Assembly: GCA_022818135.1 (NCBI GenBank)
Contig: JAFMSR010000002.1
Coordinates: forward strand, 54,493,016 to 54,557,015
Source: Saxidomus purpurata
Taxonomy: Eukaryota; Mollusca; Bivalvia; Venerida; Veneridae
Direction: 5' to 3'
Length of the DNA: 64,000 bases
Part shown: piece after piece, positions 54,409 through 64,000 of the stretch
How the letters are laid out: the number at the start of each line of letters is the position of its first letter
Numbering within the stretch: position 1 is the first letter of the stretch
Position numbers and translations under genes: made by a program
The notes under the pieces: generated by a model
What the model saw: the letters and a program-made list of their open reading frames with translations, nothing else
Told to the model about the DNA's origin: nothing
Database searches by the model: none

Positions 54409-57300
54409 CAGTGCTAATATTTGTTAGGTTGGGGTATAGTTTATATAAAATGATAATTGTTTCAAAGTATTTTTAGTTATTACTATTAAATAAGGTAGTG
54501 ATTGTTAGAAAAAAAGCATGTCCCATGTTTTAAAGTTATGATTTTAATAAGGTGAAATGGCGTGCAAACATTATTTAACATGGAATGAAACTTTAGTTTA
54601 AAAAGAGTGGAAAAGTATTGAGAAAAGGGAGAGTGAGCCATGTAATTTATGCTATGTAGAATAGGGTGACCCATTATGATTGTTACTGTAATATGTATTG
54701 CCTCCAGTAGCATCTGTAAGAAAAGGTTTTCGTTTATACAAGTACATGTAACTATAGTTTTATCATACATAAGGCGTAAACAAAATATGTTTGTTTCAGG
54801 TTTCCAGACCTACCCTATTTTTTTGCCCCGACCCTAGAACATTTTTTGCGTGTTAATATTTTTTAGCATAAATTCATAAAAATCTATGTTGAATTTGGTT
54901 TGTTTAAGAATAAAAAAAAAAAAAAAAAATTCCTTCCCTAAACCTACCTACCCAATTTTTTGGGGGGCATAAAACCTGAAACAAACATTTTTTTTTAGGC
55001 CTAAACATAGCTAAAAGCAAATAAATATCTATAGGCAGAGGCTGAAAAGCTGTTAAATATGTGTAGGAAGAGGTTTGTAAACTCCCCTATACAGGAACAG
55101 TGCTGTGGTTTTGCTTCCTCACAAAACATGATGTATTTCAAGACCTCATATCTCAACAACATAGGTTTAACATTTTGTCATGCAATCAATTAGTTTAATT
55201 CTTACCAAGGTAGCAGCAAGAAATGACTTATGACCATTGCAAATTATCACCAAAGTGCTAATTGGTTCAGTTTGATCATGATCTGCACTGTCTGCTGTTT
55301 AGTTGGTAAACTCTCAGTGGGCACCCTGTATGAACTGTCTGGTTGAAACATGGATTGGTCTGTTTATCAGTAAGGTTAAGCAAGGTAAGGGTTAGAACTC
55401 GTGATAAGAACACATTAAAATGATTCAAATTTTAAGATCTTTTGTTTATTATGTTTTGGTTTAAATTAACATACAGGTTCAGGATTATATAATCATTAAA
55501 TCATTAAAATGATTCAAATTTTAAGATCTTTTGTTTATTATGTTTTGGTTTAAATTAACATACAGGTTCAGGATTATATAATCATTAAATCATTAAAATG
55601 ATTCAAATTTTAAGATCTTTTGTTTATTATGTTTTGGTTTATTACATCAGGTTCAGGATTATATATTAAATCATTAAAATGATTCAAATTTTAAGATCTT
55701 TTGTTTATTATGTTTTGGTTTAAATTAACATACAGGTTGAGGATTATATAATCTAAATTAAATGTTGTAATTGGTATTCAGGTTTGAAGGATTCTTATAA
55801 GAAAGTAAATATTTTTAGACTGAATGTGTTTGATATTAAGTTGCTACATGTTTGCAAACTGTCTGTTAGACAATGGAAAGTTATGCTAGTTCTATAAGAT
55901 ATATCTTTAATTTTATCTGAATTATTTTGTTTATGCAGTAAAGTCCCAATATTTATGCAGAAGCAGTTGTTGTAAAATGTTATTTAAGAGATCATATAAT
56001 GTCACAGGGTTTCTTTTTTTGTTACGAGAGAATATGTAGAGTTTCCAATTATGGAAGAGTGAAGGTATACAGGTATAATAGTCAACTTGTGTTTCAGATC
56101 TTCCAAATTATTCTGCTACTATTAATTCGCAAGTAAAAAACTAAGCAATTTTTGATATATGTGTAAATTCACGATGCCATTAATTTGCGAACCAGCTATC
56201 TCGTATGTTTACAGAATTAATTCATCTGCAGAGAAGTGGTGCAATGTTGAAATGGCGAACAAGTATTGTTGCAAACAGAAAAACGTGAAAATAAAGTTAT
56301 CGCAAACATTTCATGACTAACAGTATTCCTTCTCTATTTATAAGATTTGTGCATCCATATACAGAACTCTTGATGAGTCCTTAAATCTGGAACTTTATTG
56401 ATTATCTAACTAAAGTTGGTGAAGGTAGAATTAAAAAAATAGGTGTATATATAATATGAGTAAAAACTTTGTATTAAAGGCCAGGGTCATTTAATTTATG
56501 TACTAAAATCTAAATTATTGTTTTGTAAAACTGCTTAAAACACATATTCAACTGTTTCAAAATTATTGTATGCTAAATTATAGTATGTGACATCATTTTT
56601 AGAGTAAACAATGATGCATTAGGTACACATATTCAGAATGTTTTAATTTTGTATCTACTGGATGCAGATAATTGAATTTTTCGTATATTGGTATTGATCA
56701 TTCAAAATATGCAAGAAAGCTAGTTTCCAAGTATTTTGTCCGTAGGCCCATTTTTCCCGGGTCACTGTTCATATTGGAAGCATTCAGGTTTAGTTTGAAG
56801 AATTGGATGAATTTTGTTAGATCATGACACGCATCTGACGTGGAAGTTTCTACAGTAAGAAGCATTTTACCATATTTGACATGTACATGTATGCAATGGA
56901 GATATGTTATTTGCAGTGTTGCTGCTGTTTATTATGTAAAGTTTGCTGGGTCCCATGTTAATGAAAATGGAGGCTTAAAATGGAGGAATGTAAGATGACT
57001 TACATTATATACTTTAAGCAGTTTTGTTCTAAGAATTAAGGAGTTTCCATACAGCTTTTCTAGATTTAAGTACAACGGATGCATACAATGGGAAATTGCC
57101 ACTGTTTACGTTAATAATTTATTGTTTTGCCTTTCACTAATCATTTTCACAGTTAATTTTGTTGCAAACAAGTGCAGTGCACAGATGATTAAGTAAACTA
57201 GTGTTTCTAAATTTTGTAATAATTTTTGTATGACTTTGTCTTACCACATGTATGCTCACTGTCCCTGTGAGAAATAAAGTAACAAAGTGAAAGGGTGTGT
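54409..57300 (+). other. Probable SIRT7 3' UTR and flank
   Basis: AT-rich, no reading frame that I can support. Candidate poly(A) signals AATAAA lie at 56290 and 57273, the latter followed by GTAACAAAGTGAAAGGGTGTG. It contains the 89-bp tandem array at 55417-55755. The true 3' end cannot be decided from sequence alone. Confidence 0.4.
55417..55755 (+). repeat. 89-bp tandem repeat, four copies
   Basis: Unit starts AAAATGATTCAAATTTTAAG and includes GATCTTTTGTTTATTATGTT and CAGGTTCAGGATTATATAAT. Copies begin at 55417, 55506, 55595 and 55676. The third is shortened to 81 bp. High identity suggests recent expansion. Confidence 0.85.
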
Positions 57301-57479
57301 TTTCATTTTTAACTCGTAATCATATTAAAGTCCCAAGACCACATTGTCAAGTAACTCTTATTTTACCAAGAAAGATGTCTTGCCGGCGGAAATGACCTTT
57401 ATTTGTACCAAAAACATATATAACTTTACCCTTTCCTTTAAATTGATGTACATGTTAGATATATAAAGCAGTATCTTCT

Positions 57480-57870
57480 TTATGCCCCCAAAGGGTGGCA
57501 TATTAAAATCGCACCGTCCATCTGTCCGTCCGTCCGCCCACTCTTACATTTTTCCATGTCCATGCTGCAACTTTGTCATGCATTAAAGGATTTTGAAATA
57601 ACTAGGCACCAAATGTTCAGCATATCAAGACAACGTGTCGCGTGCAAGACCTACGTCCGTTCCTTTAAGGTCAATGTCACAGAGTTTGAAGGTAATGGAA
57701 TCCTGTATATATGCATACATTCGTGTCCGGACTGTAACTTTGTCATGGATTGTAGGATTTTAAAATATCTTGGCACAAATGTTCAGCATATCAAGACGAT
57801 GTGGGCGTGCAAGACCCACATCCCAACCTCAAAGGTCAAGGTCACACTTTGAGTTTGAAAAGGCGACTTG
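57480..57870 (-). mobile_element. Tandem-core element, family 2, truncated
   Basis: TTATGCCCCCAAAGGGTGGC, ATTAAAATCGCACCGTCCAT, CTGTCCGTCCGTCCGCCCAC, then two core units (CAACGTGTCGCGTGCAAGAC, CATTCGTGTCCGGACTGTAA, AAAGGTCAAGGTCACAC). It breaks off near 57860 with no ACAAGAG end. Confidence 0.75.
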
Positions 57871-58054
57871 AATAAAAACGAAATGTATTTGTTAACATTG
57901 TTTTAGAGTGATTTTATCCTATCAGCATAATTATTTTACAATATCAGTAAACGCAGATCCTTGGACTTTAAAGCTCTATATTGTATGGTGATCACTGATT
58001 GTTCAGCGTCTGTCCCGTCTTCAAAAATTCGAATCAAAGTATTTAAGTGGCAAC

Positions 58055-58650
58055 AATTTAGGCTTTATACAATTTAAGGTAAGAGTGAATCTTGGTAATG
58101 TGGTGCATAAGCTTGGTCACAATATCATTGCAAGGTCTGGTAAACACTAGAAAACACTTGTAAATCTTACGGACTGGTAAAAATGCTAACTGATTCCAGA
58201 AGAAATACTGGTGCCTGAAGGCATTAGCTCTCTGTTGTGGCGTTTCTTGTGCAATAGGAGGAAACACACTAGCAGTAGCTGATGCACTATATAAGGGTTG
58301 CCTTTGTTCCTGGATATGATGAACGTACATCGGTGTTTTAAAAAAAGAGACCGACACTAAAAGTGTGATGGCGCTGGAGCCGTTCATGTTGACAGGAGTA
58401 TCAGAATACATGATGTTTGTTGATGACGTCGCATAATCTGTCGGGCAGGCATTTCTCAGACACGCACCTACAAAAGAACATGCGTTGTGTACCCGATGAA
58501 CGTGTAGAAACAAATGTACTATACTTAGTTCTTTTCAGTATGTCCCATGTGGCATCGTTTGACTCCCAACTACAAGTGACGAGGCCGACAGCTGATTGAG
58601 TCCGGCATAGACACTTCAAGTGAAATAAGTAAACCATTGTCACCGAAACA
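58055..58650 (-). CDS. Uncertain exon(s): small Cys-containing frames
   Basis: Two overlapping minus-strand frames. One (about 58650-58401) reads LKCLCRTQSAVGLVTCSWES through MFFCRCVSEKCLPDRLCD. The other, after a TTCTTTTGTAG acceptor-like site near 58470, reads GACLRNACPTDYATSSTNIM, NMNGSSAITLLVSVSFF and ends at 58058. The cysteine spacing with a hydrophobic stretch could suggest a small secreted or membrane-anchored protein, but I do not recognise the family and the frames may be chance. Low confidence. Confidence 0.2.
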
Positions 58651-58656
58651 CTCATA

Positions 58657-58858
58657 AATTTCGTGACCACGTGTCCGCTTTTGACGGAATTACCATTATA
58701 CGAGATTAGATTACGTGACCACGTGTCCACTTTTGACGGAATTACCATTATACGAGATTAGATTATGTGACCAGTTCCACTATTGACGGAAACCATTAAC
58801 GAGTTAGATTAGTGACCACGTGTCCACTTTTACGATTACCAATACTAGGTTAGGATTA
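58657..58858 (+). repeat. 57-bp tandem array, about four copies, progressively decayed
   Basis: Unit CGTGACCACGTGTCCACTTT, TGACGGAATTACCATTATAC, GAGATTAGATTA. The first two copies are nearly identical. The third and fourth lose single bases at many places (TGTGACCAGTTCCACTATTG, AACGAGTTAGATTAGTGACC). Confidence 0.8.
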
Positions 58859-59299
58859 TTGCACCCAAATCAGCACACCAAGGTGTTTCCTCAATGATGT
58901 CAAGAACTGATGCCTCTGTCGTATGACCTAGGATCACAACGGACAACCTTAATCTAAAAATGTTGCAATCATTATAGCCGAATCAAGTGTCCCTACGGCT
59001 TCGATATAATGCGCACTTATTTATGGAATAAGATATGCCGAGTGCTAATGTAGTCTTGATTGCACCAAGCTATAGGATTACCACAATGACCATTAAACTA
59101 TTGAACGCAGTCCATTTGATAAACCGCCTACATAGTCTAGCCTAAGTTAGAATCTATAATAAATCATACACGTAAATCATATTGAAACATTTTGCAGGCC
59201 GGATCACATTTCACAAGTGTTACAACAGATGTGCACTCTTATTCATTTCACATTCGTTGACTGACTAACGACGACGAAAGTTGAAATCTACATGATTTG

Positions 59300-59960
59300 A
59301 TGGAAATAATCTTCAGCACTAAATTGACATTGACCTTGAGGAGGTTTGGTTGAAGTTTGTAAATTGCGTATAGTCCACATGAGGTGAAAAGCTGGCTAAA
59401 GTTTCAAAATCCGGGGTTCAGGAATACCTTTGCCCGTATAGAGGCACGGTAATGACAACACAATAAGACGTTACTTCAAACTTAGTCTATGCGTGTACTT
59501 GGAGATGTTACAGACCAGTCATAAAGTGCCAGAACATAACCCGTCTTTTAAGTTTGAGTCCTAAGTATGACCTTCACAGTAACCTTTTTGATGCTGTGCA
59601 TGACTCACCCTTGCAGTATGGACTACAGTAACAACTGTATGAAGTTATTTCAAACCCAGTCCATGCATGTTGAAGTTACAGTCTTGACACGAAATACTGG
59701 TTTATAACCCTGTATTACATTTCGAGCCCTAAATGTGACCTCATGACACGCCCTTGTGGTATGAGCACAATTGTATGAAGTTGTTTCAAAACCAGTCTAT
59801 GGCTATACATGAAGAAGTTACAACCTAGACACGAAATACTGGTATATAACACTACACTACAGGTGTTAAGCCATAAATGGCTTCCTTTAAGGAAGCTCCC
59901 TGTGTGCGGACTGACGGACAGACGGACGGAACCGAGCAAACTGATATACCCCAACGTTGT
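59300..59960 (+). mobile_element. Tandem-core element, another family (diverged)
   Basis: Three units of about 165 bp: TATGAAGTTATTTCAAACCCAG, TCCATGCATGTTGAAGTTACAG, CTTGACACGAAATACTGGT, CCCTAAATGTGACCT. It ends CGGACTGACGGACAGACGGA, CGGAACCGAGC. The GACGGAC microsatellite sits at the same end as in families 1 and 2. The terminal hairpins are not clear. Confidence 0.55.
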
Positions 59961-60412
59961 TTGATTGGTTTGGGGACTAATGAACATTATTTGTTTTTAT
60001 TTAAAGACTGTCACAGTCATTTTAAACAAACATGAGAAAAACTAAAAGTCTCAAAGGACAGTATTGGACAAAGAAACACATAAATACATTTTACATCGAT
60101 TCGATTATACGTTTTCAATTAAATATTTGTTTCAGCTTTTATCTGTATGGCAGTGTTGATAAACAAAGACTTTTCTTATCATATTTTTTGAAGAAGTTCC
60201 GCATATAATGTAAACAAAGTAAAGTCTTTACAAACATTTTACATTTAAACCAACGACACGAATGTCAATCACATTCAGGAAGTAGATATAAGTTATTTGA
60301 AAATCGATTACGCATTTAAAATATGATCAACGAGCACCGTATTTTACCGTTCTTGAATTCATTCCAATTTTGTCAAACTTGAAATATGTAAACTTGGGAA
60401 ACTTCAAATGAT

Positions 60413-60481
60413 ATGAAAATGGAACTTCGTCTTACGGTGTTTGTATATTTTGTGGATTTTTGTCAACAACTGCATCAGAGA
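60413..60481 (+). CDS. Putative signal-peptide exon
   Basis: ATG-initiated short frame MKMELRLTVFVYFVDFCQQL, HQR, directly followed by a consensus donor GTAAGT at 60482. A basic/polar start, hydrophobic middle and then polar residues fit a signal peptide. It does not splice in frame directly to the candidate exon at 61443 (phase 0 versus phase 1), so an intermediate exon would be needed or one of the two is wrong. Confidence 0.3.
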
Positions 60482-61442
60482 GTAAGTTGTTTTTTGTTGA
60501 ATATTTTGTTACAGTATTTAATTTCACTAAACCGTTTATTTACACACTTTAGCTAACACGACATTTACATTCAAGTTAATATGCTTCATACCTGACTGGC
60601 GTACCGAAACTTGCCCTAATCAATCAGTTCGCCAAACTAAACCTAAAACTTCGGTATCTTGATTTATTGTACAGCCTGTAGACGCTGACCCGTGCTCGAA
60701 TCCTGTCACTTCTCTCAGAGCTCTGTTACGGCCTATCATTAGGCCTTTACCACCGTTGCTTGTCAGGTATATGATAACTACAAAAAGCACTGACTGTCTT
60801 ACATTGATACGTATGCAGCCATATTTGCTTTATTTGTTCTTCTTTCTGTTCGTGTAAACCGGCGGTTTAACCACCAGCTTCGGAGAAGGGAATGTTTGGC
60901 TCTTTCTGCCAAAGCTAATGAAGCATCTTCTAGGATCAGATAAAATCTAGTTTCTATTTCACTTTCTTCAGAAAACGAAACAAAGCCTCATTCTAGCTAA
61001 CCAGAGGCCAGACATGTGTGCAAGACTGGTCTCGAGACTTTGTTTTTACTATATTAGAGTCTAGATGCCAAAGCCAAATCTTCACGACATTCACGATACT
61101 TTAGACCAAATTCAGTCACTTTCCCTCACATCTTTAATACATACTACTGCAGTAATTCCGTTTAAGCGGACCAATCAGAATGGCAGAAGATATGTTGAAC
61201 TATTGATCTATAGTCCAATTATATTGTTTCTTTCTTTCAGTCCCGATGTTTCCATTCATTTGCATCTAAAATGAAAGTAATTTGGAAGACGGAACGCCAT
61301 ATACAGGGGATATGGAAACATTGTATTCTTTTAGCAGTTGCGGATGGCTCGTGCTAGATCCATCATATTTTTCATAAAATATCAGTTTGCATTTATTGTC
61401 CCTTTTCCAAAATTGTAAAATTATTTTAAAACTTTTTTTCAG

Positions 61443-61532
61443 CGTATGAATTTCCATCTGGAGAAAAGTTTACGCTGGTAGACGAGAGTACGCTACCCGA
61501 CGCGAGTCTGTATGCCGACGTAAAAAATACAG
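61443..61532 (+). CDS. Putative phase 1-1 exon of an unknown gene
   Basis: A T-rich tract ending TTTTTTTCAG, 90 nt with one open frame (YEFPSGEKFTLVDESTLPDA, SLYADVKNT) and a donor AG|GTACGT. Higher GC than its surroundings. Symmetrical phase-1 exons are common in extracellular proteins. Family not recognised. The gene would continue to the right, beyond the window. Confidence 0.35.
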
Positions 61533-62093
61533 GTACGTGTTTAGTTCTGTATAATACAAAGTAGCATGATAGATGGCGCAATAAATGATAGCGACACCTG
61601 AATTTTAAGGAAGATATAACAAGATTTACTTTATTTTACTCGATAACTTTCCACGTCCCCGCTCGTTTGTCTTTCTAAATTCATTTGTAAAAAAAATAAT
61701 TTCAACAGACAAGTCTTAGAATGGGTTGTAAACGTTCTTACCTCTATCATTTGTTGTGCCACTTTACTTTAAAATATAGCTTATAGTTTAGTATTATATA
61801 TTTCAGACTTGAAGTTAGTGTAAGACTTCATTTGTCGCCGCAAAATGCGTTGTCTTTTTTGTGTCGCGGTACTGTACCGTACTTGTACTCATACAACTTT
61901 TTTCATAATATACATTAAAGTTTACAAATATATGTAAACAACCCGTATACCGAATCCGAACCGAAACGAAAACATGCACGAATTCGCTTGCTAATGTTTT
62001 AGTATTTGGTCACCGAATTTTGCTATTTTAGCTCAGTGTTGACTCAAATACCAGTCTGCTGCATAATATCTGTCAGATGAAAATTAAACTGCC

Positions 62094-62330
62094 TCCGTGG
62101 TCGAGTCGTTAGAGTCGCTGACTTGAGATCACTGTAACCTCTCTAAGATTTAGGGCTATGTATTCGCGCCCTGCAACCGACCAGGTATCGTTTATGTGAG
62201 AAAGATGGCAGTTTCTTACGGAGGATCGGAGTCTAGTACTTGGTCTTCACGGGAGTGATTGTAATGGATAAAATGTCAGCCTGTTAAAATGACCAAGGTT
62301 GGAACGGGCATTAAACGACACTAACAAATA
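62094..62330 (+). repeat. tRNA-derived SINE, family B, near full-length
   Basis: Head GCCTCCGTGGTCGAGTCGTT, AGAGTCGCTGACTTGAGATC (A-box side), a B-box-like TATTCGCGCCC, a body with GTTTATGTGAGAAAGATGGC, GGAGGATCGGAGTCTAGTAC, and a tail AAAATGACCAAGGTTGGAAC, GGGCATTAAAC. Fragments of the same family occur at 8547, 45090 and 51597. Confidence 0.7.
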
Positions 62331-63880
62331 GAAAATCATTATTTAGGGAGTTCACATGGACAGAGCTAAAAAAATTTATAAAGAATATGTATTGAAAGAG
62401 ACAGCTTAAAACCAAATACCAGAATCCAGAGAATTTCTGGATTAACAACCTTTGAGTATACATAATAATCTATATGTTAAATTGACGCTTTTTTGGATGA
62501 TACTCAAGTTCAACAAGAAATTCGGGTAAACATTCCGTGTATTTGTGAAAGCATAAGCCAAATCCGAAACGAATATTTTCAGTCTCAATTCGGTGTCGGT
62601 GTATATGTGAAATGACTTTAACAGTAGTTCTTTTCATCTTATCTTGTAAGAAATAAAAACTGTGACAGTATGTGTCGGACAATGCAACAAAAACCGTTTA
62701 GAACTTGTGTATTTATTCCTTGCGTTTTCGGACGATGATGTCAAGCTGTTTCTGCTGTCAGTAGGGTTCTGATTTGCTGATGATTTATCATGTGGCTGTT
62801 CTTTGTTTAATCGTTATTTATAGTCACACACGTGCAATAGTTCCACTGTTCCTGTTTAATGAATGGTTATTATTGTAGTCACGGCACCAGCAGACTGACT
62901 GGATGATCCAGGGTATATATATAAAGACTTCGTGTACGAACATAAGTGCATTTTAGATAAACAACCTCATGACTAGGGTTAATTGATCGTAACTAATGGG
63001 CAATCTTCAGTTTAAACACACTGTTTGCACCCCGCCCTGCCCCCTCCCCACCTCCACTTTCTCTCCGCATGTATGGTTTTTACGGTAGTTATTAAGTAAC
63101 CTGTTGATAGAGAGGCAATGTTTCATGTCAATATACCATGTCAATATACCATGTCTAAAAGGAAAGTATAAATGTTAATAACGTTTACAAGTTCATGTTC
63201 TTATCTGTAGTCACTGCGCTCACTGTCATGTGCTCCATTAAATGAATTATGACAGTATAGACCAAGACTCGGAGCAAATACTTGATAATAATCAAGTAAT
63301 GACGAATCTCAATGAGAGAGTTTGATTTGGCCATGCTTTGAAGTGTATTGTTGACAAATTGTTTGTAGGCAGGTTACGATAACGAATGTTTGGGACTTAC
63401 TGTTTTAAAATGATAATTATTGAGAAATCAAATACAGTAGACGACCTTAACACAAACCTGGGCCCAATATGCATATATGCAGAAAATATTTTATTGATGA
63501 CAAAAGGTAATAGTATACTGTATGAAAGCTTTGCAATGCAATCTTTTGCATTTTATTCATTGGGACAATAACCGTCGCCCTATACGTTGAACAATCATTA
63601 TAAAAACATAGATTATGTTATGTTCAAAACAAAATAATAGAGAACAATGGCTGAATGAGAATTTTCCCTGTTAAGGGGATATCAACTAGTCGGATAACTA
63701 GTTTAGGTTGGCAAGATTGTTTTTTTATCTTTTAGTTTTCAATCTTCATATTATATGCATAAACATTTTTTTTGTAATTGTGACTTGATACGACTTTATT
63801 TATTTGTATATACAGATGACTTTTAAAATGAAAAATGAATGTGGAAAAAGAAGTGAAAGTACGGTGTTCCGTTTAGACCA
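62331..63880. other. Non-coding, nothing recognised
   Basis: AT-rich, with no supported reading frame. A short duplicated CATGTCAATATAC motif lies at 63125-63150. Confidence 0.4.
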
Positions 63881-63894
63881 TGGCGGTTTTTATT

Positions 63895-64000
63895 TTCCTC
63901 CTCATACCACGATACTCGAAACCACGATGACGAAAGTCGGAACCACGATGATGAAAACACAAAACCACGATTATAGTGAAAGTCGAAAGTTGAAACTACG
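63895..64000 (+). repeat. Imperfect ACCACGATGA-type tandem repeat at the window edge
   Basis: CATACCACGATACTCGAAACC, ACGATGACGAAAGTCGGAAC, CACGATGATGAAAACACAAA, CCACGATTATAGTGAAAGTC: units of about 20-23 bp, running off the right edge. Confidence 0.6.

Noticed and set aside
62094..62170. Functional tRNA gene
   Set aside because: Poor cloverleaf, followed by a shared SINE body and tail that recur elsewhere.

Overview
The window looks like an AT-rich animal nuclear genome, most likely a bivalve mollusc. Genes have GT-AG introns of 0.3 to 9 kb. Two animal gene families are recognisable (SIRT7 and MPST), C2H2 zinc-finger arrays are present, and intergenic and intronic DNA is dominated by short tandem-core mobile elements. 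The bivalve assignment is an inference from the repeat style (pearl/Helentron-type elements, tRNA-SINEs, CR1/jockey-type LINEs). There are no operons and nothing bacterial.

Layout. (1) 1-3.1 kb: a C2H2 zinc-finger gene (ZNF-A, minus strand) that runs off the left edge and is broken at about 750-1400 by homopolymer-rich sequence that looks like an assembly artefact. (2) 3.1-13 kb: repeat-rich, with a foldback element, a long hairpin, several tandem-core elements and a retroelement gag relic. (3) 13.3-16.1 kb: ZNF-B, a second copy of the same gene with its upstream flank, partly decayed. (4) 16-27.9 kb: non-coding, with a degraded LINE (20.9-23.6 kb, minus) and a tandem-core element inserted into another tandem-core element (23.65-25.45 kb). 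(5) 27.9-39.0 kb: MPST (3-mercaptopyruvate sulfurtransferase), minus strand, three exons. Its 9.2-kb first intron holds a degraded plus-strand LINE interrupted by at least two inverted-repeat elements. (6) 39.3-54.4 kb: SIRT7, plus strand, ten exons that join in frame to a predicted 1250-residue protein. The sirtuin core is followed by a roughly 900-residue extension in one exon. (7) 54.4-64 kb: the probable SIRT7 3' UTR, more tandem-core elements, a decaying 57-bp tandem array, and two weakly supported exons of a possible secreted protein.

MPST and SIRT7 are head to head with 297 bp between their start codons, so they probably share a bidirectional promoter. MPST is a sulfur-transfer/H2S enzyme and SIRT7 is a nucleolar/chromatin NAD-dependent deacylase; any functional coupling is speculative.

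The most interesting system is the set of tandem-core elements. At least three families share one plan: an ACAAGAG end, a small palindrome, a family-specific subterminal inverted repeat, a core of about 130-180-bp tandem units, a GACGGAC-type microsatellite, and the matching inverted repeat followed by an A-run. This resembles Helentron-associated (HINE/DINE-1/pearl) elements. Six such copies lie in SIRT7 introns, all in the same orientation.
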